From JAEUTH01 sp039931675 (GTDB lineage: Bacteria; Bacteroidota; Bacteroidia; AKYH767-A; OLB10), in contig JBDTRM010000169.1 in NCBI GenBank assembly GCA_039931675.1, positions 1-64,000 of the forward strand: DNA of 64,000 bases, in the 5' to 3' direction. Within the stretch, counting starts at the first letter, position 1. Each line of letters begins with the position of its first letter. Positions 36,247-44,866 of this stretch are shown one piece after another. The notes beneath the pieces were generated by a model. The model saw only the letters and a list, made by a program, of their open reading frames with translations, had not been told where the DNA came from and searched no databases. The translations under genes were made by a program, and so were the position numbers.

Positions 36247-36282
36247 ACGGAGTTAGCCGAAAATCCACTAAAGAGTAGGCAA
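36247..36282 (+). promoter_or_regulatory. Conserved leader motif, copy C
   Basis: Third copy, ACGGAG / AGCCGAAAATCC / AAGAGTAGGC, ending 16 nt before the ATG of the lipoprotein gene and starting 23 nt after the -7 box TATGTTTG. The four variable bases (ACTA) differ from those of copies A and B, while all conserved segments are identical. Confidence 0.7.
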
Positions 36283-36298
36283 TAAAAAAATAAATGCC

Positions 36299-37090
36299 AT
36301 GAAAAGAATTAATTTTTATGTGTTTCTCCTGTTACTTTTATCTATTGCCTGTCATGATAAAGATGTGTCTGTTCCCGCAGCCAATAAAAACACAATTGAA
36401 AACACATTCGATATTCCCGTTAAAATTAAAGGCACGCCTTTTCTCTCAATTCAACTGCTGCAAAAAACCTCTTATGATGTTGCTAACAGCTTTTATTACA
36501 CAACCATCACTTTAAAAGTGATTAACACGTCCTCTTATTATTTGGATTCAGTAAAATATGAAGTGCTGTTTTTTAACGATAGCATCAAATCATATTTAAA
36601 TCTGGTAACCCGGTTTATAGGCACTGCTACCAATCTCGCTCCTGGCGGATTCACTGGTTACATTGATTTTTATGCAGGTCGGATAACAAATATTACATCT
36701 GATTTTTTCGAAGCGGTAGTTATTAAACCCTATGCTTCAGGTTTATCCGCAAGCAATTTTTCGGGCGCCTGCTCAGGAAACTATACATTGTTTTCAGGTT
36801 ATACTGATACCCATAAATCAGATGATCTTTCTTTTGGATATGTAGATGCGGGGGGAAGCTTAAAAATCTATATGAATCACGACTCAAACAATCTGATTTT
36901 TAAAGCAATCATTGATGACGATGGTATAGCCTATGGAAAGCTATACGACTACTATAATGATCCCATTGAATTTAATAACGCTGCCGATCCCATTCTAGGC
37001 TCTTCAAATGATTTTACTATCAACTTCAAAACCGATATTAACAATCCCGATAGTCTTCATATACTCAGGTTTTCATTACAAAAATCTTAA
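36299..37090 (+). CDS. Lipoprotein of unknown function
   Basis: A 263-residue lipoprotein with lipobox SIAC (C18). The mature part is beta-rich; residues about 45-145 resemble an Ig-like sandwich (TTITLKVINTSSYYLDSVKYEVLFF, AVVIKPYASG), and the rest (GNYTLFSGYTDTHKSDDLSFGYV) has strands but no recognised family. Two cysteines are otherwise absent apart from C154-like SGACSG. It carries leader copy C and precedes a secreted protein by 12 bp, so the two form an operon. Confidence 0.65.
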   Translation: MKRINFYVFLLLLLSIACHDKDVSVPAANKNTIENTFDIPVKIKGTPFLSIQLLQKTSYDVANSFYYTTITLKVINTSSYYLDSVKYEVLFFNDSIKSYLNLVTRFIGTATNLAPGGFTGYIDFYAGRITNITSDFFEAVVIKPYASGLSASNFSGACSGNYTLFSGYTDTHKSDDLSFGYVDAGGSLKIYMNHDSNNLIFKAIIDDDGIAYGKLYDYYNDPIEFNNAADPILGSSNDFTINFKTDINNPDSLHILRFSLQKS

Positions 37091-37102
37091 TACACATACA
37101 CT

Positions 37103-38821
37103 ATGAAATCATTATTTATTAGTATCAGTTGCATAATGATGTTTATCTCCATCGGAGTGATAACAGCAAATGCCCAAAGTGGCTCCTCTCAAAGCAAATT
37201 AATTTACAACACCTTCTATCCCTTAACGGACACTGCAACCGGTAACACGGTAAACCATGAAATTAAGGTGCTCATCAACAACGATGGTTTGTACTATTTT
37301 CAGCTAATGGATGTAAATGTTCCCGATTCGGCAATTAGCACACTTCAGTTGTCGCAAATGAACTACGGTAAAATTAATAACTGGTTGCAGAATAATATTA
37401 AACCTGATGACGCCTCCGAAAAAACTAAAGTCGCTGATTTAACCGGCTTATTAATAATTAATACAGCAATAAATAAATTGAATATTGATGAAGATAGACC
37501 GCTTGCAGGCGAGTTTACTTTTAAAGATCAGTTAAAAGTAACATTCCGGGATAATGACAAAAAAGAAAGCCCGGTAAAAAAGGACAGTGTAAATAAAGCG
37601 CCAGATGCTAAAGATTCCATAAGCAACAAGCAAACAACAACTGCTCACGACAGCCTGCTTACAGTAGAAGATATTGTTTTCGAATTTGACGAAGGCTTCA
37701 TAACAACTATTAAGGTTACGGGTAAATTGCTTGGCGAAGAAATTATGTTTATTAATAAATATCCAATAGGGTTTTCAACAATCAGGGATTATAATAATAT
37801 GAGCCAAACGGACTTGTTTGCAGTTCAGGAAGAAGGTATAAAAAGTATTAAATTAGCTGACCTCATAGCACGATATAATCCCGAAATATATCATCAGCAG
37901 CGTGAATACAATCCCGGTAATGGTGTCGTGGCCTGGACAAAAGAAGATGGCAAAAAATTAAAAGTTTACCACGATAAATCCACCGAGCTTTTCAAAGCAA
38001 AAGTATTCAGCGATTTTGTAGGTTTGGATGAGGCTAAACCTAATGGACTGGTGCAAATTGAAGTGTCAAAGAGATTTAATTTATGGACTAAAAGACATGG
38101 GGTAGGAAAAGAGGATGGATCAAATACAGGTTTCCTGGCATGTATTGAACCCTATGCAGCCATTACTAAAATTGAAGAAAACAATAAGTTCATTCCCCTG
38201 CAGGAAAAATATTCCATCCAAAACGGGGTGCTGGTGAAAAAATCCTACATCTCCCGGCTCGACTTAATGCAATTTCAGAATTTAAGAACAGGGTTAGATC
38301 AAAATATCTTTTTATGGGATATACCTACATTAAAATCTACTTTTTTAATAAATTTTGGAATTAATCTTATTCGTACAGGAGTTATTGATAGTGCAAAAAT
38401 TTTAGACCATAATAATGTTGTCAATACAAATGTGGTAGATAAATTCCAGGTTACATCAGTTTCATTTTATCCTGAATTCTGCTGGCAGATATTCACCGAT
38501 GCACGTATGAGTGCGTTTGCCTCTTACCGCCTCTCAAAATTATTCATGTACAGCGATAAGGTAATGGCCGTAAGCAATATTAAAAAGTTTGAGCAGGGCG
38601 ATGAAGAAGAAAAAATTGGATGGATAAGCTCGTTTAATTTTACGCTCACCTTTAAGCCCAATGCAATGACAACAGAAAAGCAAGGCACCAAAACAAATAA
38701 TCCCGATAAAAACGAACTGTTTTTCAGGTTCGGTTATAACCAGATGAATAGCGAAATAAAACGAAACTACTTCCAGGCGCAGGTAGGTTATTCATTCTTC
38801 ATTTTTAAGAAAAACAACTGA
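37103..38821 (+). CDS. Secreted protein with probable outer-membrane barrel C-terminus
   Basis: A 572-residue exported protein with a signal peptide (residues 1-25, ending ANAQ). Residues about 60-230 are mixed, with a charged linker (KKESPVKKDSVNKAPDAKDS). From about residue 300 the strands alternate and the last segments (WQIFTDARMSAFASYRL, ISSFNFTLTFKP, YFQAQVGYSFFIF) look like barrel strands. No family is recognised. The layout recalls the large secreted protein at 30990, which also ends in a barrel-like region and also belongs to a leader-motif operon. Confidence 0.65.
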   Translation: MKSLFISISCIMMFISIGVITANAQSGSSQSKLIYNTFYPLTDTATGNTVNHEIKVLINNDGLYYFQLMDVNVPDSAISTLQLSQMNYGKINNWLQNNIKPDDASEKTKVADLTGLLIINTAINKLNIDEDRPLAGEFTFKDQLKVTFRDNDKKESPVKKDSVNKAPDAKDSISNKQTTTAHDSLLTVEDIVFEFDEGFITTIKVTGKLLGEEIMFINKYPIGFSTIRDYNNMSQTDLFAVQEEGIKSIKLADLIARYNPEIYHQQREYNPGNGVVAWTKEDGKKLKVYHDKSTELFKAKVFSDFVGLDEAKPNGLVQIEVSKRFNLWTKRHGVGKEDGSNTGFLACIEPYAAITKIEENNKFIPLQEKYSIQNGVLVKKSYISRLDLMQFQNLRTGLDQNIFLWDIPTLKSTFLINFGINLIRTGVIDSAKILDHNNVVNTNVVDKFQVTSVSFYPEFCWQIFTDARMSAFASYRLSKLFMYSDKVMAVSNIKKFEQGDEEEKIGWISSFNFTLTFKPNAMTTEKQGTKTNNPDKNELFFRFGYNQMNSEIKRNYFQAQVGYSFFIFKKNN

Positions 38822-38851
38822 TACAGTTTACATCAAAAATTCACTCTATTG

Positions 38852-38884
38852 CCCCGGTTCCTAAATTTAGGATCCGGGGTTTTA
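38852..38884 (+). terminator. Terminator at the end of the accessory operon
   Basis: CCCCGG (38852-38857) pairs with CCGGGG (38874-38879) around a short internal palindrome (TCCTAAATTTAGGA), followed by TTTTAAATTTT. It lies 31 bp after the stop at 38821. Confidence 0.82.
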
Positions 38885-39131
38885 AATTTTATACTCAATC
38901 CAACTAAAAAACTCAATTGATGTTCATTTTGTTTTTTTCAGATTTAAAAACTAGGTATTAGTACTGTTTACTTTAAATATCATTTCAAATTCCTTACTTG
39001 CATTTTCTTAAATACAAAATGAGTTCATTGTATTTTCTTAAAGAGATAAGTTCTCAATGAATCTTTTGTAACATTAAAAATTCTCGAATCAAAATGAAAA
39101 AGGAAACTAATTTTAAATTTCTTTGCATTAT

Positions 39132-39509
39132 ATGTTCCAAAGCAACCTCCCTTTAAATTGTCCACCAACGGATGCTCATGAAGATGAAAAATGGCTTTAT
39201 CGTATTTTGAAATCCACCTCTGTTTGTGAGGAAGAATTTGAAAATTATGTAACCATATATTCACATAAAGTTGAGTATAAAAAAATGTGCGGTGCCTACG
39301 CCATTTCACTTTATGAATTGAAAGAAAAGGCAATTGAAAATGCAAAAAAGAATCCTGTCATAGGTACGTATATCACAAAGATTTTAATAAAGCCTCAATA
39401 CGGAAAACTTCACTGTGGCAATACTAAAACGGGTCATTATAACCTTTGGCTTTACACTACCTTTGACGCTTCTAAAGTTGAACACGAATTAATTGAACCA
39501 ATAGTATGA
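39132..39509 (+). CDS. Small unknown protein at the head of the defence locus
   Basis: A 125-residue soluble protein starting MFQSNLPLNCPPTDAHEDE. It has four cysteines (in NCPP, SVCEE, KMCGA, LHCGN), a predicted helix in the middle (ELKEKAIENAKKN) and a C-terminal strand region (GHYNLWLYTTFDASKVEHEL). No family is recognised. Its stop overlaps the start of the helicase (ATGA at 39506-39509), so it is translated together with it and is likely a component of the system. A TTG start three codons earlier is possible but less likely. Confidence 0.7.
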   Translation: MFQSNLPLNCPPTDAHEDEKWLYRILKSTSVCEEEFENYVTIYSHKVEYKKMCGAYAISLYELKEKAIENAKKNPVIGTYITKILIKPQYGKLHCGNTKTGHYNLWLYTTFDASKVEHELIEPIV

Positions 39510-42500
39510 ATTTACTTGACGATAAATATGCAACATCTTCGCATCATCTCGATTTATTGAGATTGTATGACCTGCTGGATTTTGCAGATTTTCCTTTCTT
39601 GAAAGTAGATTTTGCCTCGAATGGAAAAAAGTTCTTGAATTATTTTGTGGCCCAGTTGGATTCTTATGAGCATCGTTTATTATCGGAGATACACCCTGCC
39701 AACCTTTTTCTTGTTGAAGCGGGAATTTTATCTGTGAGAGAAGCATTTAATAAAACAGAAAGTAGTATAGTTTATTCGTGCCTATACGATAACGCAGAAA
39801 AAATTATAAAGTGTTTTGCTATTCCCATAAATGAATTCATTGCAGCAAATCCAATACCTGATGATTATATTGTTGAACTACCGAAGGAAAATAACCATAC
39901 ACACCTTACTCCATATCATGCAAAGTATTATTCGTATGAGTTAACTAAACAAAGTTCTTCTGACAGTGTGGACAAACTTGCATCAGCAATTGTTGATGCA
40001 CAGGTTCAATTAAATCCTCACCAGGTTGATGCTGCACTCTTTGCTTTTCAATCACCATTAAGCAAAGGTGTACTCTTAGCCGATGAGGTGGGTTTAGGTA
40101 AAACCATTGAAGCGGGATTGGTTATTTTGCAAAAATGGGCTGAGAGAAAGAGAAAAATATTAATCATTGTTCCTTCTAATTTAAGAAAGCAATGGTACCA
40201 GGAATTACAGGAAAAATTTTTCCTTGAATCTGTAATTCTTGAAACAAAATCATTCAATTACCAGATTAAAAAACTATCGAACCTTAATCCATTTGAACAA
40301 AAAGATAAAATAATTATTTGCTCGTATCATTTTGCCAAGTCAAGGGACACTTACATTAAATTAGTTAATTGGGATTTAGTTGTAATGGATGAAGCGCACC
40401 GCTTACGCAACGTATATCGTCCTGATAATAAAATTGGCAATGCAATTAAAAATGCGTTAAGTCATGTGGACAAGAAACTATTGCTTACTGCTACTCCGTT
40501 GCAAAACACCCTCCTTGAATTATTTGGTTTAGTGAGCTTGATTGATGAAAATATTTTCGGGGATTTGAATAGCTTTAAGAACCAGTATAGCCATGTTGTT
40601 GAGGGGGAGGAGAATTTTGATGATTTAAAAAACCGCTTATCTACAATCTCCAAGCGAACATTGCGTAGAGATGTACTCCAGTATATACCTTATACCGAAA
40701 GGCACTCCATAACTGAAGACTTTTATCCTACTGAGCCAGAAGCAGATTTGTATGAAATGGTGAGCGACTATCTAAGTTCTCCTAAATTATATGCGCTTCC
40801 TGCAAGCCAGCGTCAATTGATGACTTTGATTTTACGCAAACTTCTTGCCTCATCTACTTTTGCTATTTCAGGCACATTAAAAGCATTTGCCGATAGGTTA
40901 GATGGATTAATCAGCCTGAATGCAAAGGCTAATGAAAATTTAGAAAAGGAAATTATAGAGAATTACGAAGGTTATGATGAAGCAAAAGAAGAGTGGGAAG
41001 AAGAGGAAGAAGAATCTAATGAAATAACAAATATAAAACCCAAACCCAAAAACAGTTTCACTCCTGAAGAATTAATTGACGTAAAAAAAGAACTTGCTGA
41101 TTTAAGAAAATTTCAGGCATTGGCTGAAGAGATACGTGAAAATTCAAAAGGCAATAAATTAATGATTGCTCTCAAAAAAGGATTTGAAAAATTACAGGAA
41201 AAAGCAAATAAAAAAGCTATCATTTTTACAGAGTCAACCCGCACCCAACAATATCTTTTTGAAATTTTAAGCCAAACAGAATATGCGGGTAAAATTGTTT
41301 TATTTAACGGAACAAATAATGATGAGCAATCAAAAAAAATCTATCGGGACTGGTTGGATAAAAATAAAGGAACTGATAAAGTTACAGGAAGCGCAACGGC
41401 AGATAAGCGTTCTGCATTGGTAGAATACTTTAGGGATGAAGCAGAATTAATGATTGCTACCGAAGCTGCTGCCGAAGGTATCAACTTACAGTTTTGTTCT
41501 TTAGTAGTTAATTATGATTTACCTTGGAACCCGCAACGCATTGAACAACGGATAGGGCGATGTCATCGTTATGGTCAAAAATATGATGTAGTGGTGGTGA
41601 ACTTTTTAAACAAAGGTAATGAAGCCGACCAGCGGGTATATGACATTTTAAAATTCAAGTTTCAATTATTTGATGGTGTTTTCGGAGCAAGCGATGAAGT
41701 GCTCGGAGCCATTGGTTCAGGGGTTGATTTTGAAAAGCGTATTGCAGAAATTTATAAGAACTACCGAAGCCCCGAAACCATTCAATTAGAATTTGATTTT
41801 CTACAGGAACAGTACAAAACAGAAATTGATACAGAGGTTGGCAGAGCACGACAGAGCCTGTTGGAAAATTTTGATGCGGAAGTAAACGAAAAACTAAAAA
41901 TTCAAAGTGAGAACACGTTGAATAAATACGAAGAATGGTTGTGGTCGTTGAGCGCTTTCTTTTTAAAACCTTATGCTGAAATTGATAATGCCAATAAATG
42001 GTTCCTGTTAAAAGAAAATCCGTTTAAAGATTTAGACATTAATGAAGGACCTTATCGCCTTGCGAAAAATGTAGAGGATGCAAACACGTATCGCTTACAG
42101 CATCCGTTAGCGGAAAACATTATTGCAGTTTGCAAGCAAATGGAAATGGAAGAAAAAGAATTAACTTTCCATTACCAGGGCATTCCGAAAATGACAGTGA
42201 TTGAAAATCTTCGCGGACAAACAGGTTGGCTTACGGGCATCAATTACAATATAAAAACAGCCGAAGAGCAGGATTATGTTTTGCTTACTGCCCAGTGTGA
42301 TGATGGCACTTTGTTAGACATTGACATTTGCCGTAAACTTTTTACACTTCCCGCTACGGAGAGTGCCGTTAACTATCCTTTTGAAGAATCTAAAAAAGAA
42401 ACACTTTCGAAATTGAAAATGCAGTTAGATAGCTTGAAGGCTGAAATTACAAGTGAGATTGAATTGAAAAACGTTGGCTTCTATAAAATTGAATTGGATA

Positions 42501-42802
42501 AATTAGAAAGATGGAGTGCAGATAAAAGGATTTCTGCCAAGCGAAACATTAAAGAAAAAGAACAGGAAAAAAAATTAGCAAAACGGGCATCGCGTGAAGC
42601 CGGAACAATGCAGGAGATTTTGAATTATGAAACAAGACTTAAGCAACTTCAAAAAGATTTGGATAAGGCAGAGGAAGAGTATAAAAGAGAGTCAGAAGAA
42701 ATAGAAAATCAGTATGACGAATTATTAAAGGATATACGCAGGAAAATAGGTAAAGAATTTAAAGAAGAACAGTTATTCACCATTCGTTTCAGAATACAAT
42801 AA
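39506..42802 (+). CDS. SNF2-family helicase of the defence locus
   Basis: A 1098-residue helicase. After an unassigned ~165-residue N-terminus come a Q-motif region (NPHQVDAALFAF), Walker A ADEVGLGKT (192-200), DEAH in VVMDEAHRL (295-298), LLTATPLQN (motif III), an acidic insertion (about 490-515), and the C-lobe with RIGRCHRYGQ (motif VI, about residue 690). The last ~190 residues are coiled coil. Swi2/Snf2-type helicases remodel or translocate on double-stranded DNA and appear in several anti-phage systems. The gene shares one base with the methyltransferase start (TAATG), so they are co-translated. Confidence 0.88.
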   Translation: MNLLDDKYATSSHHLDLLRLYDLLDFADFPFLKVDFASNGKKFLNYFVAQLDSYEHRLLSEIHPANLFLVEAGILSVREAFNKTESSIVYSCLYDNAEKIIKCFAIPINEFIAANPIPDDYIVELPKENNHTHLTPYHAKYYSYELTKQSSSDSVDKLASAIVDAQVQLNPHQVDAALFAFQSPLSKGVLLADEVGLGKTIEAGLVILQKWAERKRKILIIVPSNLRKQWYQELQEKFFLESVILETKSFNYQIKKLSNLNPFEQKDKIIICSYHFAKSRDTYIKLVNWDLVVMDEAHRLRNVYRPDNKIGNAIKNALSHVDKKLLLTATPLQNTLLELFGLVSLIDENIFGDLNSFKNQYSHVVEGEENFDDLKNRLSTISKRTLRRDVLQYIPYTERHSITEDFYPTEPEADLYEMVSDYLSSPKLYALPASQRQLMTLILRKLLASSTFAISGTLKAFADRLDGLISLNAKANENLEKEIIENYEGYDEAKEEWEEEEEESNEITNIKPKPKNSFTPEELIDVKKELADLRKFQALAEEIRENSKGNKLMIALKKGFEKLQEKANKKAIIFTESTRTQQYLFEILSQTEYAGKIVLFNGTNNDEQSKKIYRDWLDKNKGTDKVTGSATADKRSALVEYFRDEAELMIATEAAAEGINLQFCSLVVNYDLPWNPQRIEQRIGRCHRYGQKYDVVVVNFLNKGNEADQRVYDILKFKFQLFDGVFGASDEVLGAIGSGVDFEKRIAEIYKNYRSPETIQLEFDFLQEQYKTEIDTEVGRARQSLLENFDAEVNEKLKIQSENTLNKYEEWLWSLSAFFLKPYAEIDNANKWFLLKENPFKDLDINEGPYRLAKNVEDANTYRLQHPLAENIIAVCKQMEMEEKELTFHYQGIPKMTVIENLRGQTGWLTGINYNIKTAEEQDYVLLTAQCDDGTLLDIDICRKLFTLPATESAVNYPFEESKKETLSKLKMQLDSLKAEITSEIELKNVGFYKIELDKLERWSADKRISAKRNIKEKEQEKKLAKRASREAGTMQEILNYETRLKQLQKDLDKAEEEYKRESEEIENQYDELLKDIRRKIGKEFKEEQLFTIRFRIQ

Positions 42803-44865
42803 TGGAAATAGGAAAAGTAGATTTAAAGAGTTTGGATTTGAAGCAGCACCAATTGGAAAAGCTGAAAGAAATTTTTCCTGAAGCCTTTATAGAAGGTAAT
42901 AAGGTAGATTGGGATAAGTTGCGTCTTACTTTAGGAGAAAACATTGATACAGGTAAAGAACGTTTTGGAATGAACTGGCCCGGCAAAGCAGATTGTTTCA
43001 AAACTATACAGCAGCCAAGTATAGGCACGCTGATACCCGACCGCGATGAAAGCATAAACTTTGATACCACGCAAAATACTTTTATTGAAGGCGACAACCT
43101 TGAAGCGCTAAAGCTTTTGCAAAAAGCTTATCTCGGAAAAATAAAAATGATTTATATAGACCCTCCGTATAATACAGGGGAAGACTTTATTTATCCTGAT
43201 AATTATAATGAGACCCTCGATACCTATTTAAAATATACAGGACAGATTGATAATGAAGGTAGAAAATATGCTACTAATCCTGAAACAGACGGACGCTTTC
43301 ATAGTAAATGGATGAATATGATATATTCACGATTATACATTGCAAAAAATTTATTGAAGGATGAAGGGGTTGTAGTAATACACATGGATGAACATGAAAT
43401 AGTCAATTTGACTATTATATTAAACGAACTTTTTGGTCCAGAAAATAATTTAGGTACTATCATTTGGGATAAAGGAAATCCAAAGGGTGATGCAAAAGGA
43501 GTTGCTATACAACATGAATATTTAACTGTATTTGCGAAAAACAAAGAGGCATTTGTAAAAGATAATTCATTAGAAAAAGAAAAAGAAAATGCTGACAGAA
43601 TTTTAAGGAAAGCGAAGAAAATATTTTCAAGATTAGGGAAGGATGATTATCCTGATGCTATAAACGAAATTATTGAAGAGTTTGATATCAAGGAAGAAAT
43701 ATTTAGTGTTCACAAAAGAAAGATTGTTCTTGAAGACATTAATTCAGAGTTTAATGCCTGGATGAAAAAACAAGGAAATCTTTCAGGGGGAGAAAAAGCT
43801 TACATATTAATAGATAAGAACGGAGACGTATTTCAATCTGTTTCGATGGCTTGGCCCAACAAAAAGGAAGCTCCAGAAGATTATTTTACTCCTTTGATTC
43901 ATCCTTTGACTAAAAAAGAATGCCCAGTTCCAGAGAGAGGTTGGCGTTATCCATCAGAGTCAATGAAAAAATACCTTGAAAAAAATGAAATTATTTTTGG
44001 GCAAGACGAATCAACACAACCAAGAAGAAAATACCTTCTCAAGGATAATAAGTTTGAAAACCTTCCTTCAATCATTTTCTATGGAGGAAGTGATGATAAG
44101 CTTTTTAAAGAATTGAAATTATCATTTGACAATCCAAAACCTTTAGAATTTGCTAAACTCTTATTGAAGATTTTTTTGAATAAAAAGGATGATATCGTTA
44201 TAGATTTTTTCGCTGGTTCAGGAACAACAGCCCATGCAGTATTAGAACTAAATTCAACTAATAATTTAAGCAGAAAATTTATTTGCGCACAACTTCCTCA
44301 ACCTACTGAAAAAAAATCTGCTGCAAGAAAACAAGGTTTTGAAACAATCTCACAACTTTGTGTCGAGCGAATAAAAAGGTCCATTTTAAGAACAAAATTG
44401 AAATTTGCCGATAAGAATAACTTGTTTACTCCTGTTCAAGCAGAAGCTGATTTAGGTTTCAAAGTTTTCAAATTATCGCCCTCCAATTTTAATGTATGGG
44501 ATACCAATGTTAAACACGAGGATGAGGAGATAACGAAGCAATTGCAGTTGAATATACATAATCTTTCAGAACAAGCACTGGAAGAAGCTATTCTATTTGA
44601 ACTACTTTTAAAATCAGGTTTTGAGTTAACTATACCTGTTCAGCAACTTGTGCTTGCCGATAAAAAGGTGTACAGCATAGCTAATGATGCAATGCTTATT
44701 TGCCTTGATAAAAAATTAAATAAGGAAGTTTTAAAAGCCATTGCTGATAGACAACCCAGCCGCGTTATTTGTCTTGATGCAGGCTTTAATGGCAGCGATG
44801 AATTAAAAACAAATGCCGTGAAGCAGATGGAAAGCAAGGGAGTTGTAAAATTTATGACGGTATAA
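42802..44865 (+). CDS. Type III DNA methyltransferase (Mod)
   Basis: A 687-residue adenine-N6 methyltransferase of the beta group. The catalytic DPPYNTG lies at residues 120-126 and the AdoMet-binding FAGSGTT at about 471-477, in the order expected for Mod. The region in between (about 180-440) holds the target recognition domain and sets the recognition sequence, which cannot be read from sequence. Mod alone methylates; with Res it directs restriction. The gene starts on the last base of the helicase stop and ends 1 bp before the res ATG. Confidence 0.92.
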   Translation: MEIGKVDLKSLDLKQHQLEKLKEIFPEAFIEGNKVDWDKLRLTLGENIDTGKERFGMNWPGKADCFKTIQQPSIGTLIPDRDESINFDTTQNTFIEGDNLEALKLLQKAYLGKIKMIYIDPPYNTGEDFIYPDNYNETLDTYLKYTGQIDNEGRKYATNPETDGRFHSKWMNMIYSRLYIAKNLLKDEGVVVIHMDEHEIVNLTIILNELFGPENNLGTIIWDKGNPKGDAKGVAIQHEYLTVFAKNKEAFVKDNSLEKEKENADRILRKAKKIFSRLGKDDYPDAINEIIEEFDIKEEIFSVHKRKIVLEDINSEFNAWMKKQGNLSGGEKAYILIDKNGDVFQSVSMAWPNKKEAPEDYFTPLIHPLTKKECPVPERGWRYPSESMKKYLEKNEIIFGQDESTQPRRKYLLKDNKFENLPSIIFYGGSDDKLFKELKLSFDNPKPLEFAKLLLKIFLNKKDDIVIDFFAGSGTTAHAVLELNSTNNLSRKFICAQLPQPTEKKSAARKQGFETISQLCVERIKRSILRTKLKFADKNNLFTPVQAEADLGFKVFKLSPSNFNVWDTNVKHEDEEITKQLQLNIHNLSEQALEEAILFELLLKSGFELTIPVQQLVLADKKVYSIANDAMLICLDKKLNKEVLKAIADRQPSRVICLDAGFNGSDELKTNAVKQMESKGVVKFMTV

Positions 44866-44866
44866 T

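Noticed and set aside
28228..36282. Leader motif as an integron attC site or known riboswitch
   Set aside because: It lacks the RYYYAAC/GTRRRRY boxes of attC, and no integrase is near. It also lacks the conserved cores I know for preQ1, SAM, c-di-GMP, fluoride, cobalamin and other classes.
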